A DNA stretch of 64,000 bases from JANQOH01 sp965200095 (GTDB lineage: Bacteria; Pseudomonadota; Alphaproteobacteria; UBA7887): contig OZ241350.1 of assembly GCA_965200095.1 (NCBI GenBank), forward strand, positions 682,001 to 746,000, given 5' to 3'. Of this stretch, positions 8,787 to 18,748 are shown piece by piece. Within the stretch, counting starts at the first letter, position 1; each line of letters begins with the position of its first letter. Under the pieces are notes generated by a model, which saw only the letters and a list, made by a program, of their open reading frames with translations, was not told the DNA's origin and did not search any database. The position numbers were made by a program, and so were the translations under genes.

Positions 8787-9645
8787 GGTCCCACACGGCC
8801 GAACGCGGCCCGTCGATCACCCCGTCGGTCACCTCCTCGCCGCGATGCGCCGGCAGGCAGTGGAGGAACAGGGCGTCGGGGCGGGCCCTGGCCATCAGCG
8901 CCTCGTCCACCCGATAGGGGACCATCAGGCGACGGCGGTCGGCCGGCTCGTCGCCCATCGACACCCAGGCGTCGGTGACGACGCAATCGGCGCCCCGGGC
9001 CGCGGCGGCGGCGTCTTCGTGCAGCGTGACGTTGCCGCCCTCGTCGCGCGCCCAAGCGAGAAGGCGGGAGTCGGGCGCCAGCGCCGGCGGACAGGCGAGG
9101 CGCAGCGCGAAGCCGAACCGCACGGCGGCGTGCACCCACGACGCGGCGACATTGTTGCCGTCGCCCGACCAGGCGACGGTCAGGCCGCCGATGGGGCCGC
9201 GCCGCTCCTCGACGGTCATGACGTCGGCGAGCAGTTGCACGGGGTGGCTGCGGTCGGTGAGGCCGTTGACGACGGGGACCGTGGCCGCCGCCGCCATCGC
9301 CAGCAGGGTTTCGTGGCGCGCGGCGCGGAAGACGATGGCGTCGGCGTAGCGCGAGAGCACGCGCGCGGTGTCGCCGATGCTCTCGCCGCGCCCCAGCTGG
9401 CTCTCGTCGGCGCCGAGGCCGACGGCGTGGCCGCCGAGCTGAACCATCGCAAGTTCGAACGACAGGCGCGTGCGCGTCGACGGGCGTTCGAACACCATCG
9501 CCAGGGCGCGCCCGGCGAGCGGCGCGGCGCCCCCGGCGGCGCCCCCGGCGTCTCCGCGTTTCGCCGCCGCGCCGAGATCGACGATGGCGCGCAGCGTGGC
9601 GGCGTCGAAAGCGTCGAGGTCGAGGAAATGCCGCGGCGCGCTCAT
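8728..9645 (-). CDS. argF: Ornithine carbamoyltransferase
   Basis: 305-residue cytoplasmic enzyme that makes citrulline from ornithine and carbamoyl phosphate in arginine synthesis. The carbamoyl-phosphate site RPSTRTRLSFE and the RSHPVQLLAD motif are present. The ornithine-side loop with the reactive cysteine is FLHCLPAHRGEEV. Length is normal. The ATG overlaps the argD stop by 4 bp, so the two genes are translationally coupled. The gene ends TGG-TGC-CTG-GAA-GCA-TAG inside a region that has been partly duplicated downstream. Confidence 0.95.
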   Translation of the reverse strand: MSAPRHFLDLDAFDAATLRAIVDLGAAAKRGDAGGAAGGAAPLAGRALAMVFERPSTRTRLSFELAMVQLGGHAVGLGADESQLGRGESIGDTARVLSRYADAIVFRAARHETLLAMAAAATVPVVNGLTDRSHPVQLLADVMTVEERRGPIGGLTVAWSGDGNNVAASWVHAAVRFGFALRLACPPALAPDSRLLAWARDEGGNVTLHEDAAAAARGADCVVTDAWVSMGDEPADRRRLMVPYRVDEALMARARPDALFLHCLPAHRGEEVTDGVIDGPRSAVWDQAENRLHAQKGLLLWCLEA

Positions 9646-10811
9646 GAAGCGAGGGCGGCGCAGGCCTCGTCGAGGGCGGCGCAGGCCTCGTCGACATGCG
9701 CGCGGTCGATGGTCAGCGGCGGCAACATGCGCGCGACGTTCTCGCCCGCCGGAACCAGCAGCACGCGGCGCTCGCGCATCGCCGCCACGAGATCGGCGTT
9801 CGACGCCTTGCAGACCATGCCGAGCATCAGACCCCGCCCGCGCACCGCCCCGATAACGGAGGGATGACGCGCCGCGACCGCGCGGACGCGCTCGAACAGG
9901 TAATCGCCGGTCTCCGTCACTCGGTCGAGAAAGCCCTCGCCCTCAATTACGTCGAGCACGGCGTTGGCGGCGGCGACGGCGAGCGGGTTGCCGCCGAAGG
10001 TCGAGCCGTGGCTGCCCGGGGTCATGGCCGCGCAGGCGGCGTCGGTCGCCAGCACGGCGCCGATGGGGAAGCCGCCGCCGAGGCCCTTCGCCAGCCCCAT
10101 GATGTCCGGGGCGGCGCCCTGCCACCGATAGGCGAACAGTTTGCCGGTATGGCCGACCCCCGTCTGCACCTCGTCGAACACCAGCAGGGCGCCCGCCTCG
10201 TCGGCGATGGCGCGCAGTTCGGCGAGGAAGCCGGGCGCGGCGGGAACGCGGACGCCGCCCTCGCCCTGGATCGGCTCGACGAGGATCGCCGCGGTGTCGG
10301 GGCCCGTGGCGGCGCGCGCGGCGCCGGCGTCGCCGAACGGGACGTGGACGAAGCCGTCCATCGGCGGTCCGAACCCCTCCAGCGCCTTTTCGTTGCCGCC
10401 GGCGGCGAGGGTTGCGAGGGTGCGCCCGTGGAACGCCCCTTCGAACGCGACGATGCGCCAGCGTTCGGGGGCGCCGCGGCCGTGATGGTAGCGGCGCGCC
10501 GCCTTGATCGCGCCTTCCATCGCCTCGGCGCCCGAATTGCAGAAGAACGCCTTGTCCGCGAAGCTCGCCGCGCACAGGCGCTCCGCCAGACGCGACTGTC
10601 CGGGGATCTCGTAAAGGTTGGAGCAATGCCACAATTTTTCGGCCTGGGCGGTCAGCGCCGACACCAGGCGCGGGTGGCAGTGGCCGAGGGTGTTGACCGC
10701 GATGCCCGTGGCGAAGTCGAGGAAGCGCCGCCCGTCGGCGGTAATCAGATACGCCCCCTCGCCCCGCTCGAAAGCGAGGTCGATGCGTCCGTAGGTGGGC
10801 ATGACGGCCAT
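9642..10811 (-). CDS. argD: Acetylornithine aminotransferase
   Basis: 389-residue PLP-dependent class III aminotransferase that converts N-acetylglutamate semialdehyde to N-acetylornithine in arginine synthesis. The PLP lysine lies in MGLAKGLGGGFPIGA, and the cofactor Asp in LLVFDEVQTG. The start MAVMPTYGR at 10811 is chosen over an upstream ATG (10841) because GGAGG sits about nine bases before it. The C-terminus carries a 21-nt tandem duplication that repeats DEACAAL. First gene of an argD-argF operon. Confidence 0.94.
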   Translation of the reverse strand: MAVMPTYGRIDLAFERGEGAYLITADGRRFLDFATGIAVNTLGHCHPRLVSALTAQAEKLWHCSNLYEIPGQSRLAERLCAASFADKAFFCNSGAEAMEGAIKAARRYHHGRGAPERWRIVAFEGAFHGRTLATLAAGGNEKALEGFGPPMDGFVHVPFGDAGAARAATGPDTAAILVEPIQGEGGVRVPAAPGFLAELRAIADEAGALLVFDEVQTGVGHTGKLFAYRWQGAAPDIMGLAKGLGGGFPIGAVLATDAACAAMTPGSHGSTFGGNPLAVAAANAVLDVIEGEGFLDRVTETGDYLFERVRAVAARHPSVIGAVRGRGLMLGMVCKASNADLVAAMRERRVLLVPAGENVARMLPPLTIDRAHVDEACAALDEACAALAS

Positions 10812-11648
10812 GACGGCGCTCCTCCGGAGAAAGCGCGGCACTTATCGGCATTGCCGCCCGCAAGTCAAGAGGATTCCGGCAAAGGCCTTCGCCTGCGGCG
10901 GGGTCGCATCCCTGCGCTTTTACGACCTTTCCGAACCCGCCCTCTCTCCATGATTCTCGAGAAAGAGCGGGTGAAGAAATTGGACGCCTCTCACAAATAA
11001 CGGCGGGGACGCCGAGGATTCGCCGTAGAGAAATACAATAACCCGCCGACAATACTTCGTCATTCCCGCGAAAGCGGGAATCCGGTCTGTCGGTTCCGCA
11101 AGAAAACATCGGAGAGTCTTGCGCGCGCCGCCTCCGGATTCCCGCTTTCGCGTGTGTGAAGAAATCGAACAGATTTACAAGTACTCGTCATTCCCGCGAA
11201 AGAGCGTGTGAAGAAATCGAAAGACGCTACTACTCTTCGTCATTCCCGCGAAAGCGGGAATCCGGAGGCGGCCGTCCGCTATATCGGCCCGTTTTTATTA
11301 CGGAAACGCCGCAACAGATTCCCGCTTTCGCGGGAATGACGAGTATTTGTATGGCCATTCGATTTCTTCACACGCTCTTTCGCGGGAATGACGAAGCGCT
11401 ATTCGATGTTTATTGTCTTTTACAATGCCGTTACTTCGGCGATCCGGCTGTCGCGATCGGAGACGCCCGATTTCTTCGCACGCTCTTCCTCGGAACGAAT
11501 ATGTCCCGACAACGACAAACCGGATCGAATCGAGCCGCCCGGTCATCCCGCCGACGCCTCGCGACGCCGCAGGAAGTCGAGCCGGACAGGCAACCGCCGA
11601 TCCGTGACCGGACCCTGACGGCGCTCCCGGGATGAAGATAGCGGCGCG
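10812..11648. repeat. Gene-free stretch with ATTCCC-N8-GGGAAT palindromes and MITE scraps
   Basis: No convincing gene is seen in these 837 bp. Three intact 20-bp palindromes ATTCCCGCGAAAGCGGGAAT (either orientation) lie at 11062-11081, 11243-11262 and 11318-11337, with half-copies near 11134, 11190 and 11375. The palindrome pair at 11243 and 11318 brackets a cassette almost identical to the one at 34752-34848. Positions 10886-10942 resemble the end segment of the MITE-like elements at 34535 and 54451, without the terminal 20 bp. This is a mosaic of short repeats rather than decayed coding sequence. Confidence 0.8.
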
Positions 11649-12743
11649 TCACCCGGCGGCGTTCACGCGCGGCGCCACTTCGCGCATCGTCAGTTCCATC
11701 GAGCGCATGGCCTGTGCGGCCGGCATCCCGCCGAGATTGGGCCACAGCGCGAATTCGGTGATCCCCAGCCGGTCGCGCAGGAACGCCAGACGCTCCGCGC
11801 ATTCCGCCGGAGTCCCGGCGATCGCCGCGCCGTGCTCGTGCAGTTTTTCGAAAGACAGCCATCCTCCCGCGAGGGTCTTGCGGCTTTCGCTCATGGTCAG
11901 TTCGTAGCCGCGGATCGTGTCCGGCTGGTCGGCGACCGACTGCTGGTTGCGCGTGACCTTGGAATAGAACCACTCGACCCGTTCGCCGAAGGTCTCGCGC
12001 GCCCGCGCCCCGTCCTCGTCGGCATAGAAGGGCAGGAGCATCATCCGCTCGCCGCCTTTCGGGTCCAGCCCGCGGGCGGCGCGTTCGCTTTCGTAGGCGT
12101 CCACGCTTTCGGCGAGCTTGTCGACCCAGTCCTGGCGGTAGGTGCGGTAGCTGAAGGGCGAGGCGAGTTGCAGGTTGGCGCCGGCGCGCGCCGCGCTGCG
12201 GAAACTCTCCGGCGAAATGCACGCCTGATAGACCGGGGGATGCGGGCGCTGCACCGGTTTGGGCAGCACCTCGACGGGTTCGCGCACCTTCCAGAATTCG
12301 CCGTCATGGGCGATCCTGTCCTCGGTCCACGCGCGCAGGACGACTTCCAGCCCTTCCTCGTACATCGGCCGGCTCGCCTCCATCGGCAGGTCGAGGCCGA
12401 GGAATTCGTGCGGCTGATAGGCGCGGCCGGCGCCGAACAGGAGCCGCCCGTGAGACAGCACATCGACCAGCGCGAAATCCGACGCGGTGCGCAACGGATG
12501 GTTGAACGGGATGACGACGACGGCGGTGCCGATGCGGATGCGGCTCGTGCGCGCCGCCACGGCGGCCGCGTAGACCTGCGTCGAGGTCACCACGCCGTAG
12601 TTCGAGAACAGGTGCTCGGCGAGCCACACGGTGTCGTAGCCGAGCGCCTCGGCGCGCTCGAAATAGGCCATGTCGTCGTCGAACGACTGGACCGTCCTGT
12701 CGAGTTCGGGGATCTGGCTCAGGCTGAACACGCCCCACTTCAT
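11649..12743 (-). CDS. Luciferase-like flavin-dependent monooxygenase (LLM class)
   Basis: 364-residue TIM-barrel oxidoreductase of the bacterial luciferase superfamily. Family features include the N-terminal MKWGVFSLSQIPE strand, GYDTVWLAEHLF, RIRIGTAVVVIPFNHPLR, and the phosphate-binding GRLLFGAGRAYQPHEF. Such enzymes use reduced FMN or F420 to oxidise varied organic substrates, and no substrate can be assigned here. GGGAGG sits just before ATG 12743. It stands alone after the palindrome array, with DUF3429 and phhB genes upstream on the same strand. It is not closely similar to the second LLM protein at 51.9 kb. Confidence 0.88.
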   Translation of the reverse strand: MKWGVFSLSQIPELDRTVQSFDDDMAYFERAEALGYDTVWLAEHLFSNYGVVTSTQVYAAAVAARTSRIRIGTAVVVIPFNHPLRTASDFALVDVLSHGRLLFGAGRAYQPHEFLGLDLPMEASRPMYEEGLEVVLRAWTEDRIAHDGEFWKVREPVEVLPKPVQRPHPPVYQACISPESFRSAARAGANLQLASPFSYRTYRQDWVDKLAESVDAYESERAARGLDPKGGERMMLLPFYADEDGARARETFGERVEWFYSKVTRNQQSVADQPDTIRGYELTMSESRKTLAGGWLSFEKLHEHGAAIAGTPAECAERLAFLRDRLGITEFALWPNLGGMPAAQAMRSMELTMREVAPRVNAAG

Positions 12744-12784
12744 GGCATCCTCCCATGCTCCGGCGCCGCGCGCCCGGTGCGGGT

Positions 12785-13231
12785 TCACGTCGCGAAGACG
12801 GCGACGATCCCCAGCGCGACGAGCGCGACCGCGGTCAGCGGCTTGCGCAGACGGATATACCAGAGCGGCGCGATTCCCGCTTTCGCCGCGCGCAGATCGA
12901 TCGCGAAGGCGGCCGCGAAGCCGGCGACGAGCAGCGACACCCGCAAGAGCGGGTGGACGGCGGCGAGCGAAACCCACGCCATCGCCAGCGGCGCCGCCCC
13001 GGCGAGATGCCAGACTCCGGCCGCGCCGCCCGCCGCCGCGAAACCCCACAGCGCCGCGCCCGCGCAGGCGAGCATGAGCGCGGCGTAGTTGGTCAGGTGG
13101 AAGAACGCCGTCGCGCGCAACCAGTCCGGCCCCGCGGCGACGCAGACCGCGCCGAGCGCGAACGGAACCGCCCCTGCCGCTCCCAGCCGCAGCGCCGCGC
13201 GCGGCAGGGGCGGCGCGGGCGCTCCGGTCAT
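12785..13231 (-). CDS. DUF3429-like small integral membrane protein
   Basis: 148-residue hydrophobic protein with about five membrane segments, rich in Ala, Gly and Leu. The pattern FHLTNYAALMLACAGAALWG and the C-terminal YIRLRKPLTAVALVALG resemble the DUF3429 family, whose function is unknown. The ATG overlaps the phhB stop by 4 bp (ATGA), so the two are expressed together. No soluble domain or active-site motif is seen. Confidence 0.75.
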   Translation of the reverse strand: MTGAPAPPLPRAALRLGAAGAVPFALGAVCVAAGPDWLRATAFFHLTNYAALMLACAGAALWGFAAAGGAAGVWHLAGAAPLAMAWVSLAAVHPLLRVSLLVAGFAAAFAIDLRAAKAGIAPLWYIRLRKPLTAVALVALGIVAVFAT

Positions 13232-13527
13232 CGGGCGGCGGCGCACAGGCTGTCGAGGAACGCCGCGAGCTCGATGTCGCGAGAGGTGACGCCGCCCGCA
13301 TCGTGGCTCGCCAGCGCGACATCGACGCGGTTGTAGACGTTGAACCATTCCGGGTGGTGGTCCATGCGCTCGGCCTTGAGCGCGACGCGGCTCATCCAGC
13401 CGAAGGCGGCGTTGAAATCGGCGAAACGGTAGGTCTTGACGATGGCCTCGCGGCCGTCGGCGACGGACCAGCCGTCGAGACCGGCGAGCGCTTTCGCCAG
13501 CGCGGCGGCGGTGAGTTTTTCGGACAT
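13228..13527 (-). CDS. phhB: Pterin-4a-carbinolamine dehydratase
   Basis: 99-residue enzyme that dehydrates 4a-hydroxytetrahydrobiopterin, recycling the cofactor of aromatic amino-acid hydroxylases. The family signature DHHPEWFNVYNRVDVAL is present, with LDGWS near the N-terminus and GGVTSRDIELAAFLD near the end. Length is typical. Phenylalanine hydroxylase is not in the window, so the partner must be elsewhere or the enzyme may serve molybdopterin metabolism. It is translationally coupled to the DUF3429-like gene. Confidence 0.9.
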   Translation of the reverse strand: MSEKLTAAALAKALAGLDGWSVADGREAIVKTYRFADFNAAFGWMSRVALKAERMDHHPEWFNVYNRVDVALASHDAGGVTSRDIELAAFLDSLCAAAR

Positions 13528-13586
13528 GGCGCGTTCCTCGCGGTTGGGGACCGGCGGTTCTCATTATGGCGACGGACATCCCCCCT

Positions 13587-13659
13587 GGGAGCGCCGGCGT
13601 CTCGCCGGCATCTGCGTCATTGCGCGCTTCGCGCGGGCCGGCGGGACGCCGGCGCTCCC
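13587..13659. repeat. 23-bp inverted repeat, large intergenic hairpin
   Basis: The arm at 13587-13609 pairs with 13637-13659 with a single mismatch, and the loop contains a further GCGCGC / GCGCGC hairpin. It sits in the gap between the uvrB stop and the phhB start. It may serve as uvrB terminator, but its form (GGGAGCGCCGGCG arms) is that of a dispersed REP-like element. Confidence 0.65.
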
Positions 13660-13667
13660 GGGCGGCC

Positions 13668-15803
<2,136 letters not shown>

Positions 15804-15816
15804 GCCGTCCCCGCGT

Positions 15817-16323
15817 TCAGCCGCCGGAGTCGGGAGCGAACACGGTCGCGCGCTCGATCTCCTCGACGTTCTCCGGGCGCGGGAACGGCGCGGGCGCGGC
15901 CTCGCCGCGGACCCGCGGGCGGCCGACCGCTTCGAAGAAGTCCTCGAGGCCGCCGGGCGTCAGCATCCAGGTCATCTTCAGCTCGTCCGCGCCCTCGTTG
16001 ACGATGCGGTGCGCGTTTCCGGGGCCGAGGAAGACCATGGCGCCGGGTTCGACCCGGTGCGCGGCGCCGTTCACCTCGACGCGCCCGGTCCCGGCGAAGA
16101 AGAACAGGACCTCCGCCTCGCGCGCATGGGCGTGTTCGCGCACATGGCCGCCCGGGGCGATGGTCTGGACGCCCGCCGAGAACCCGCGCACGCCGGGGTT
16201 GTCGCGCGGCGACAATTTGACCTCGGCGTATCCGTTCGCCGGCACAGGCTGCCAGTAGCTGCGCCCGGCGTCCGCCCCGGAGACCACGACCGCACCGCGT
16301 TCGCCGCGTTCCTTTCCGTCCAT
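15817..16323 (-). CDS. Cupin-domain protein
   Basis: 168-residue single-cupin protein. The metal-binding motif 1 GGHVREHAHAREAEVLFFFAG and motif 2 GAMVFLGPGNAHRIVNEG give the usual His/His/Glu and His ligands. The C-terminal 35 residues are Pro/Glu-rich and unassigned. GGGAAGGAGAAG precedes ATG 16323; a longer frame to 16401 lacks such support. A copy of the region around its start codon (leader plus first codons) is found at about 22262-22338, joined to a norB fragment. The function (dioxygenase, isomerase or binding) cannot be inferred. Confidence 0.82.
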   Translation of the reverse strand: MDGKERGERGAVVVSGADAGRSYWQPVPANGYAEVKLSPRDNPGVRGFSAGVQTIAPGGHVREHAHAREAEVLFFFAGTGRVEVNGAAHRVEPGAMVFLGPGNAHRIVNEGADELKMTWMLTPGGLEDFFEAVGRPRVRGEAAPAPFPRPENVEEIERATVFAPDSGG

Positions 16324-16506
16324 CGCCTTCTCCTTCCCCCGTCGGGCGCATGGTGGCGCAAGCCGCAGGCTCCGGCAACCGCCGGCGCGCGGGCGCCGCA
16401 ACGCGCTGCAGTCGAGGAGGCCGCGCGCGGGGCAGTGGCGCGCCGGGGCGGGTGTCGCGACGCGCTACCCTCGGGATGTACTCCGGTCCGCACGGTAATT
16501 TCGAGC

Positions 16507-16535
16507 TTGACAAAAGGCGTCGCCCTCCCCACATG
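16507..16535 (+). promoter_or_regulatory. Candidate sigma70 promoter for the Ubl operon
   Basis: A perfect -35 TTGACA at 16507-16512 is followed after 17 bp by a weak -10 (CACATG, 16530-16535). It lies about 32 bp before the start of the first operon gene, whose ribosome site GGGAGG is at 16553-16558. The weak -10 may imply an activator or low basal expression. Confidence 0.45.
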
Positions 16536-16566
16536 CTGGCCCAGCACCAAACGGGAGGCCTGACCC

Positions 16567-16869
16567 ATGAGTGATGTTCCGGGCGGCGGCAAACGCGGGG
16601 CGGGGCCGGTGGCCACCGTAGGCGATGCAACGGAGAGTAACCGCGTGCAAATCAAGGTGAACGGAGTCTCCGTCACGGTCACAGAGACCGTCTTGATACG
16701 CGAAATGCTGGAAGCGGCAAAAAACGAAGGTGCTATTGAAGGGTTGGTCAAAGAGTACGCCATTGAAAGGGTCAAGGAGGAAGGGGAAATCGGGATTGAG
16801 GAAATCATCACTGTGAAGGAGTTTGAGGAATTCTTGGCCGTGCCGACAGAACCGACTCCGGTCGCATAG
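16567..16869 (+). CDS. Ubiquitin-like (beta-grasp) small protein of a conjugation operon
   Basis: 100-residue acidic protein. Residues about 27-90 read as a single beta-grasp Ubl unit: a strand pair VQIKVNGVSVTVTETVLI, a helix REMLEAAKNEGA, and a final IEEIITVKEFEEFLAVP segment like the ends of bacterial multi-ubiquitin modules. The C-terminus is TEPTPVA with no di-glycine, so either a different end is used or a partner processes it. It is the first gene of a four-gene run (Ubl, E2-like, JAB-E1, DUF2971-like) with 35 bp to the next start. GC content is lower than in flanking genes, suggesting transfer. Assignment rests on pattern and context. Confidence 0.65.
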   Translation: MSDVPGGGKRGAGPVATVGDATESNRVQIKVNGVSVTVTETVLIREMLEAAKNEGAIEGLVKEYAIERVKEEGEIGIEEIITVKEFEEFLAVPTEPTPVA

Positions 16870-16904
16870 CTAAATCGTAACTTCACGTGACCGGAGAAGG
16901 GTAC

Positions 16905-17291
16905 ATGAGCGTCGACGGTCGGATCGCCGGCGAATTGGAGGCTTTGGGTTATCGACCCGAGATATTCGATGCCGAGACATCGGGCGGTCAACAGCGAGTC
17001 GTGACATTCCCATATCGCATAGGCGTCGGCCGATTCAAGGGCGAGATACGGAATGTCGGTATTTCCACACAGTGCGAGGCGGTCGGATATCCTGAAACTC
17101 CGCCACACTGGATATTCATCAGCCCTCCGATAACCGATACGAAAGACGGCGGCCACCACGGAGTAAACAGCTTTGCCGGGAGAGAATGGGTCGCGTTGAG
17201 CCGCCCTCCGGGCGCATTTTGGGACAGAGTCCGGCACAAGGGTATGAGAGCGTATCTGGAGCATCTTTCCAGGGTCTGGTCCCGGATATGA
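16905..17291 (+). CDS. E2-like protein of a bacterial ubiquitin-like conjugation system
   Basis: 128-residue protein with features of prokaryotic E2/UBC-fold families: an N-terminal helix GRIAGELEALGY, a central strand set, the YPETPPHWIFISPPI segment (62-76) like the YPxxPP turn of E2s, and a C-terminal REWVALSR...FWDRVR...YLEHL helix region. The only cysteine is C57, which lies before the YPETPP turn. No cysteine follows it where canonical E2s carry the catalytic one. It may be a non-canonical or scaffold E2, or use C57. ATG 16905 follows GGAGAAGG; a GTG at 16887 is in frame but less well placed. Its stop overlaps the start of the E1 gene. Confidence 0.65.
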   Translation: MSVDGRIAGELEALGYRPEIFDAETSGGQQRVVTFPYRIGVGRFKGEIRNVGISTQCEAVGYPETPPHWIFISPPITDTKDGGHHGVNSFAGREWVALSRPPGAFWDRVRHKGMRAYLEHLSRVWSRI

Positions 17292-18748
17292 GGCGGGCAG
17301 ACTGGCATGAGGTCGTCCTGACATCGGAGGCCAACGACGCGGCATGCGACCATCTCCTCCGGCACCACCGGCGTGGAGAATTGCAGGAAGACCTTTGCTT
17401 CGGCTTGTGGACTCCGAGCACCGGAGCGGAGCGGGAGACAGCCATCGTCACTGCCGTTTTGCCGCCCGCCAAGGGCGAACGAAGCCTGCATGGAAATGCG
17501 AGCTTCGAATCGCGCTACCTGACAAGGGTCGTCCGGGCGGCTATCAGGCGCGGTCAGGGTTTGGCGTTCATGCACAGCCATATGAGCGCCGGATGGCAAG
17601 GCATGAGCGCGACAGACGTCGAGGCGGAGAGGGATCGCATTGCGGACACCGCGAGAGCGACCGGCAAGCCGCTGGTCGGAATGACGGTGGGAACCGACGG
17701 CCATTGGAGCGCCAGGGTCTGGAAAGACGGGACGGCCGGCAAAACGAGGATATGGTCCAGGAAGGTCAGGGTTCTGGAAAGGAGCCGGTTGCTGATTTGG
17801 GAGCGACCGGTATCAAGGAGTGCCGATCGTCGAAAACAGCGACGAACCGTCGACAGTTGGGGAGAGGAACGACAGCGTCGCTTGGAAGCGTTGCGGATAG
17901 GCATTGTCGGCGTCGGCAGTGTAGGCAGCGTCGTAGCGGAAGGCCTCGCGCGAACGGGCTTACGCGAACTGGTGCTGATCGACCATGACGTTATAGAGCC
18001 GCATAATCTGGACCGTATGCTGAACACCAGTGCAAGGGATATCGGACGCTTCAAGACCGACGTTGCCGAGAAGGCGGCGCGACGAGCCAGCACCGCCGAC
18101 GAAATCCGGATCGTAAATCATAGAAGAAGCATAAGAGATAAAACCGCATACGCGGCTGCGCGGGACTGCGACATTCTGGTAAGTTGCGTCGATAGTCCTG
18201 TAGCGCGAGATATCCTCAACAGAATATCCTACAGAGACGCCATTCCAGTTGTGGATGGCGGTGTGGAAGTACGAAAAGATCCGCAAAGCGGAAACATGAA
18301 CGCCGCACGATGGAAATCGCATGTGGCGAACCCCTATACGGAATGCCTGAGATGCAAAGGCCAGTACATATCGAGCGACGTGATGCTGGAGCTAGATGGA
18401 TCATGGCGGAACCCCGACTACATCAAGGGGTCGGCAGGATCGGAGAAGGGGGCGGAGAACGTCTTTTGTCTGAGTTTATCGGCGGCGAGCGAGATGTTGA
18501 ACATGACGTTGCGGATGCCGATCGCCGAAGAGTGGTGGCCAGAGCAGGAGGGTGTAGAACGTAACTTCGTAACCGGTAGGACCAAGAAGAGAATCGGCGG
18601 CTGTCATAAGAACTGCTCGGTAAGCCAGCAGAAGTGGGCGGGCGACGATGCGGGCGCGATTCTATATCTCCGCGACAGGGACGTCCGTCCGGGATTCGCC
18701 GTTCTGAATGGGGTTGCAAACATTTTCCGGCGGTTGGTAAGGCTATGA
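17288..18748 (+). CDS. JAB/MPN peptidase - E1 (ThiF-like) adenylyltransferase fusion
   Basis: 486-residue two-domain enzyme. The N-terminal JAB domain (about 5-165) has a likely metal Glu at E34, then HSH at 96-98 and S107-x-x-D110, the JAMM pattern with one extra residue in the spacer. The C-terminal E1/ThiF domain (about 195-486) has the ATP loop GIVGVGSVGS (204-213), DHDVIEPHNLDR (232-243), and two cysteine pairs, C353/C356 and C439/C443, fit for a structural zinc. It should activate the Ubl by adenylation and also remove or trim it. ATG 17288 overlaps the E2 stop (ATGA), and its own stop overlaps the next gene. Fusing deconjugase and E1 is unlike the four-separate-gene Bil operons. Confidence 0.85.
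   Translation: MRRADWHEVVLTSEANDAACDHLLRHHRRGELQEDLCFGLWTPSTGAERETAIVTAVLPPAKGERSLHGNASFESRYLTRVVRAAIRRGQGLAFMHSHMSAGWQGMSATDVEAERDRIADTARATGKPLVGMTVGTDGHWSARVWKDGTAGKTRIWSRKVRVLERSRLLIWERPVSRSADRRKQRRTVDSWGEERQRRLEALRIGIVGVGSVGSVVAEGLARTGLRELVLIDHDVIEPHNLDRMLNTSARDIGRFKTDVAEKAARRASTADEIRIVNHRRSIRDKTAYAAARDCDILVSCVDSPVARDILNRISYRDAIPVVDGGVEVRKDPQSGNMNAARWKSHVANPYTECLRCKGQYISSDVMLELDGSWRNPDYIKGSAGSEKGAENVFCLSLSAASEMLNMTLRMPIAEEWWPEQEGVERNFVTGRTKKRIGGCHKNCSVSQQKWAGDDAGAILYLRDRDVRPGFAVLNGVANIFRRLVRL

Noticed and set aside
10842..11640. Short open frames in the palindrome array
   Set aside because: They read through palindromes, lack ribosome sites and match the same shadow peptides at 34.8 and 54.7 kb.
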